Positions 62,598 through 64,000 of a stretch of DNA of 64,000 nucleotides are shown here, piece by piece; positions within the stretch are counted from its first letter, which is position 1; every line of letters starts with the position of its first letter. Location: positions 2,343,952-2,407,951 of the forward strand of contig NW_008709027.1 of NCBI RefSeq assembly GCF_000327385.1, written 5' to 3'. Both the position numbers and the translations under genes were made by a program. Source of the DNA: Lottia gigantea (lineage: Eukaryota; Mollusca; Gastropoda; Lottiidae). A model generated the notes under the pieces. The model saw nothing but the letters and a program-made list of their open reading frames with translations. It was not told where the DNA came from and made no database searches.

Positions 62598-63099
62598 TAT
62601 TCCATTCTTCCATGTTGTTATAATCCAGTTAGCTGTATTTTAATTTCAATGATATGTTTTATTTAACAATGAATATCAAACAAGCTTATCCAGTATCCAG
62701 CTGAGCAACTGTAAAATGTACATTATACATCTTGCAAGGAGAATCCCATATCAATAGCAAATCAGCAATAGTATATTATTTTGTTATAATATTTCTTGAG
62801 AGCTTTGTAATTGATTTTATCAGTTGTAACAGTGGTTTGGGAGGGGTGATATACCAGTATCAGGATAAATACCAGTATAGGAATTTATATTGTTAGTAAT
62901 ATCGGTTGATTGAAAAATACCATATACAAAATTTTTAGTCCAATTAAAACTAGAGCCACACGTGGCACAGAGTGGGACTTTGCAAATGTAGCAAATTGCA
63001 AAAGACCCCGAAAAAATCAACCTTCCACGATAATTAGATCAAGTGCAAGAACAGTCTAAAGTTGAGAAAATTTCATTTTTTAGAAGATTCTAATACCGG

Positions 63100-64000
63100 A
63101 AGTAGACTTCAGACCTCACAAATGAAAGTATCAGCAGATAGCCAAGGTCAATGACCTTTGATCTTGTAAAGGAGAAGGTTTAAAAAGGTCAAGATCAAGA
63201 GATATACGTCATCAAAATTTCTAATTGCACACGACTATAAAACCGGAAGTTGACATAGGACAGCAAATATAAAAGTATAAATAGATAGCCAATGCCAATG
63301 ACGTTTGATCCTACAAAGGTCAAGGTCAACAAAGGTCAAGGTCAAAAATTGAAAATTTGAAATTTCCAAAACCTGTTCCTTTTTTTGAACTATGAAGCGG
63401 AAACAACCATACTTCTAAGACAAAGTGGGTCAAAACATGAGATGATTGTATGTAAAGTTCCATTTTGAACAAACGTATCTGGCCAAAAATATCAATAATG
63501 AGTAATATAACCATGATGTGCCACGCCCACCTTAATTGTTTTTGCATGGGGTAAATGATATTCCAAATGTTACATTGTGTTTCAAATTTCAAGTTTCTAC
63601 ATTATTCAGGTCAAAAGATATAGGTCACCAAATGTCAACAAAGGTCAAAATCGAAGAATGAAAATATCCAAATGTTAAAACCCGTTCCTTTTTTGGAACT
63701 ATAAAGCTGAAACAACTGAGCTGTTAACACAAACTGGCAAAAAGGATGAGTTAATTGTGTGCAAAGTCCCTTTTTTAACAAACGTATCCTATGCGAGTTA
63801 TGCCGAAGCCCCAAAATGTAAACAATTAGTAATTCAACCTGGATGTGCCACGCCCACCCCAATTTTTAGGTCATAGGTGAATTCATATTCAAAGTGTCTA
63901 TTTGTATTCCAAAAATCAAGGTTCTACATAAAATAGATCATAAGATATACATACACCAAGATCAAAAAGACGCAAATATGGTAAAAAAAACCCCTCAAAT
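63100..64000. repeat. repeat with ~320-bp units, runs off the right edge
   Basis: Units around 63335-63545 and 63650-63860 share CCTTTTTT-GAACTAT-AAGC then GAAACAAC, AACAAACGTATC, and GATGTGCCACGCCCACC. Between them run AGGTCA-rich lines (63315-63345, 63608-63650). The pattern suggests tandem units of about 320 bases; the right end is cut by the window. Confidence 0.75.

Overview
The window is an AT-rich, intron-dense animal genome segment. It looks like a lophotrochozoan, most probably a mollusc. Genes are split by short GT-AG introns, the domain families are metazoan, and introns and spacers are full of a dispersed repeat with ATACGCCCAC ends that I associate with mollusc genomes (from memory, not searched). 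No rRNA, tRNA, CRISPR or retroviral element was recognised.

Layout. 1-6.5 kb: intergenic, with a degenerate ~38-bp minisatellite (2.84-4.07 kb) and one dispersed repeat. 6.5-12.0 kb (minus): the last six coding exons of an IQCK orthologue; its 5' exon or exons were not found. 13.5-14.8 kb: a direct duplication with an NN gap in the second copy. 15.56-15.94 kb (minus): single-exon OXLD1. 16.35-20.24 kb (plus): seven-exon CCDC137, head-to-head with OXLD1 across about 0.4 kb. These two genes are also divergent neighbours on human chromosome 17q25, so this looks like an old bidirectional pair. 21.0-22.55 kb (minus): a two-exon linker histone H1, convergent with CCDC137.

24.57 kb to beyond 60.8 kb (plus): one very large gene, for which I assembled 29 in-frame coding exons (2131 codons, 3' end outside the window). 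The order is signal peptide, C-type lectin domain, LDLa, three CUB domains, four sushi (CCP) domains, two calcium-binding-type EGF domains, four more sushi domains (the last incomplete), then a cysteine-bearing module I do not recognise. That module occurs four times and is interrupted after its first copy by a 417-residue Thr/Ser/Pro mucin exon. Nearly all domain borders are phase-1 introns, the classic exon-shuffling pattern. It reads as a secreted or surface protein of the complement-like or mucosal adhesive kind, but I know no named orthologue.

The most unusual features are: (i) a 1.5-kb array of 20 tandem copies of a splice acceptor plus exon start directly in front of sushi exon 20; (ii) the four-copy unknown module, perhaps a divergent SEA-like fold; (iii) a dispersed repeat whose copies all lie in the sense orientation of the gene they sit in or beside; (iv) foldback elements built of TTTCGTTTAAACGAAA palindromes near the right end. 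The right edge (63.1-64 kb) enters another repeat with ~320-bp units carrying AGGTCA half-sites.
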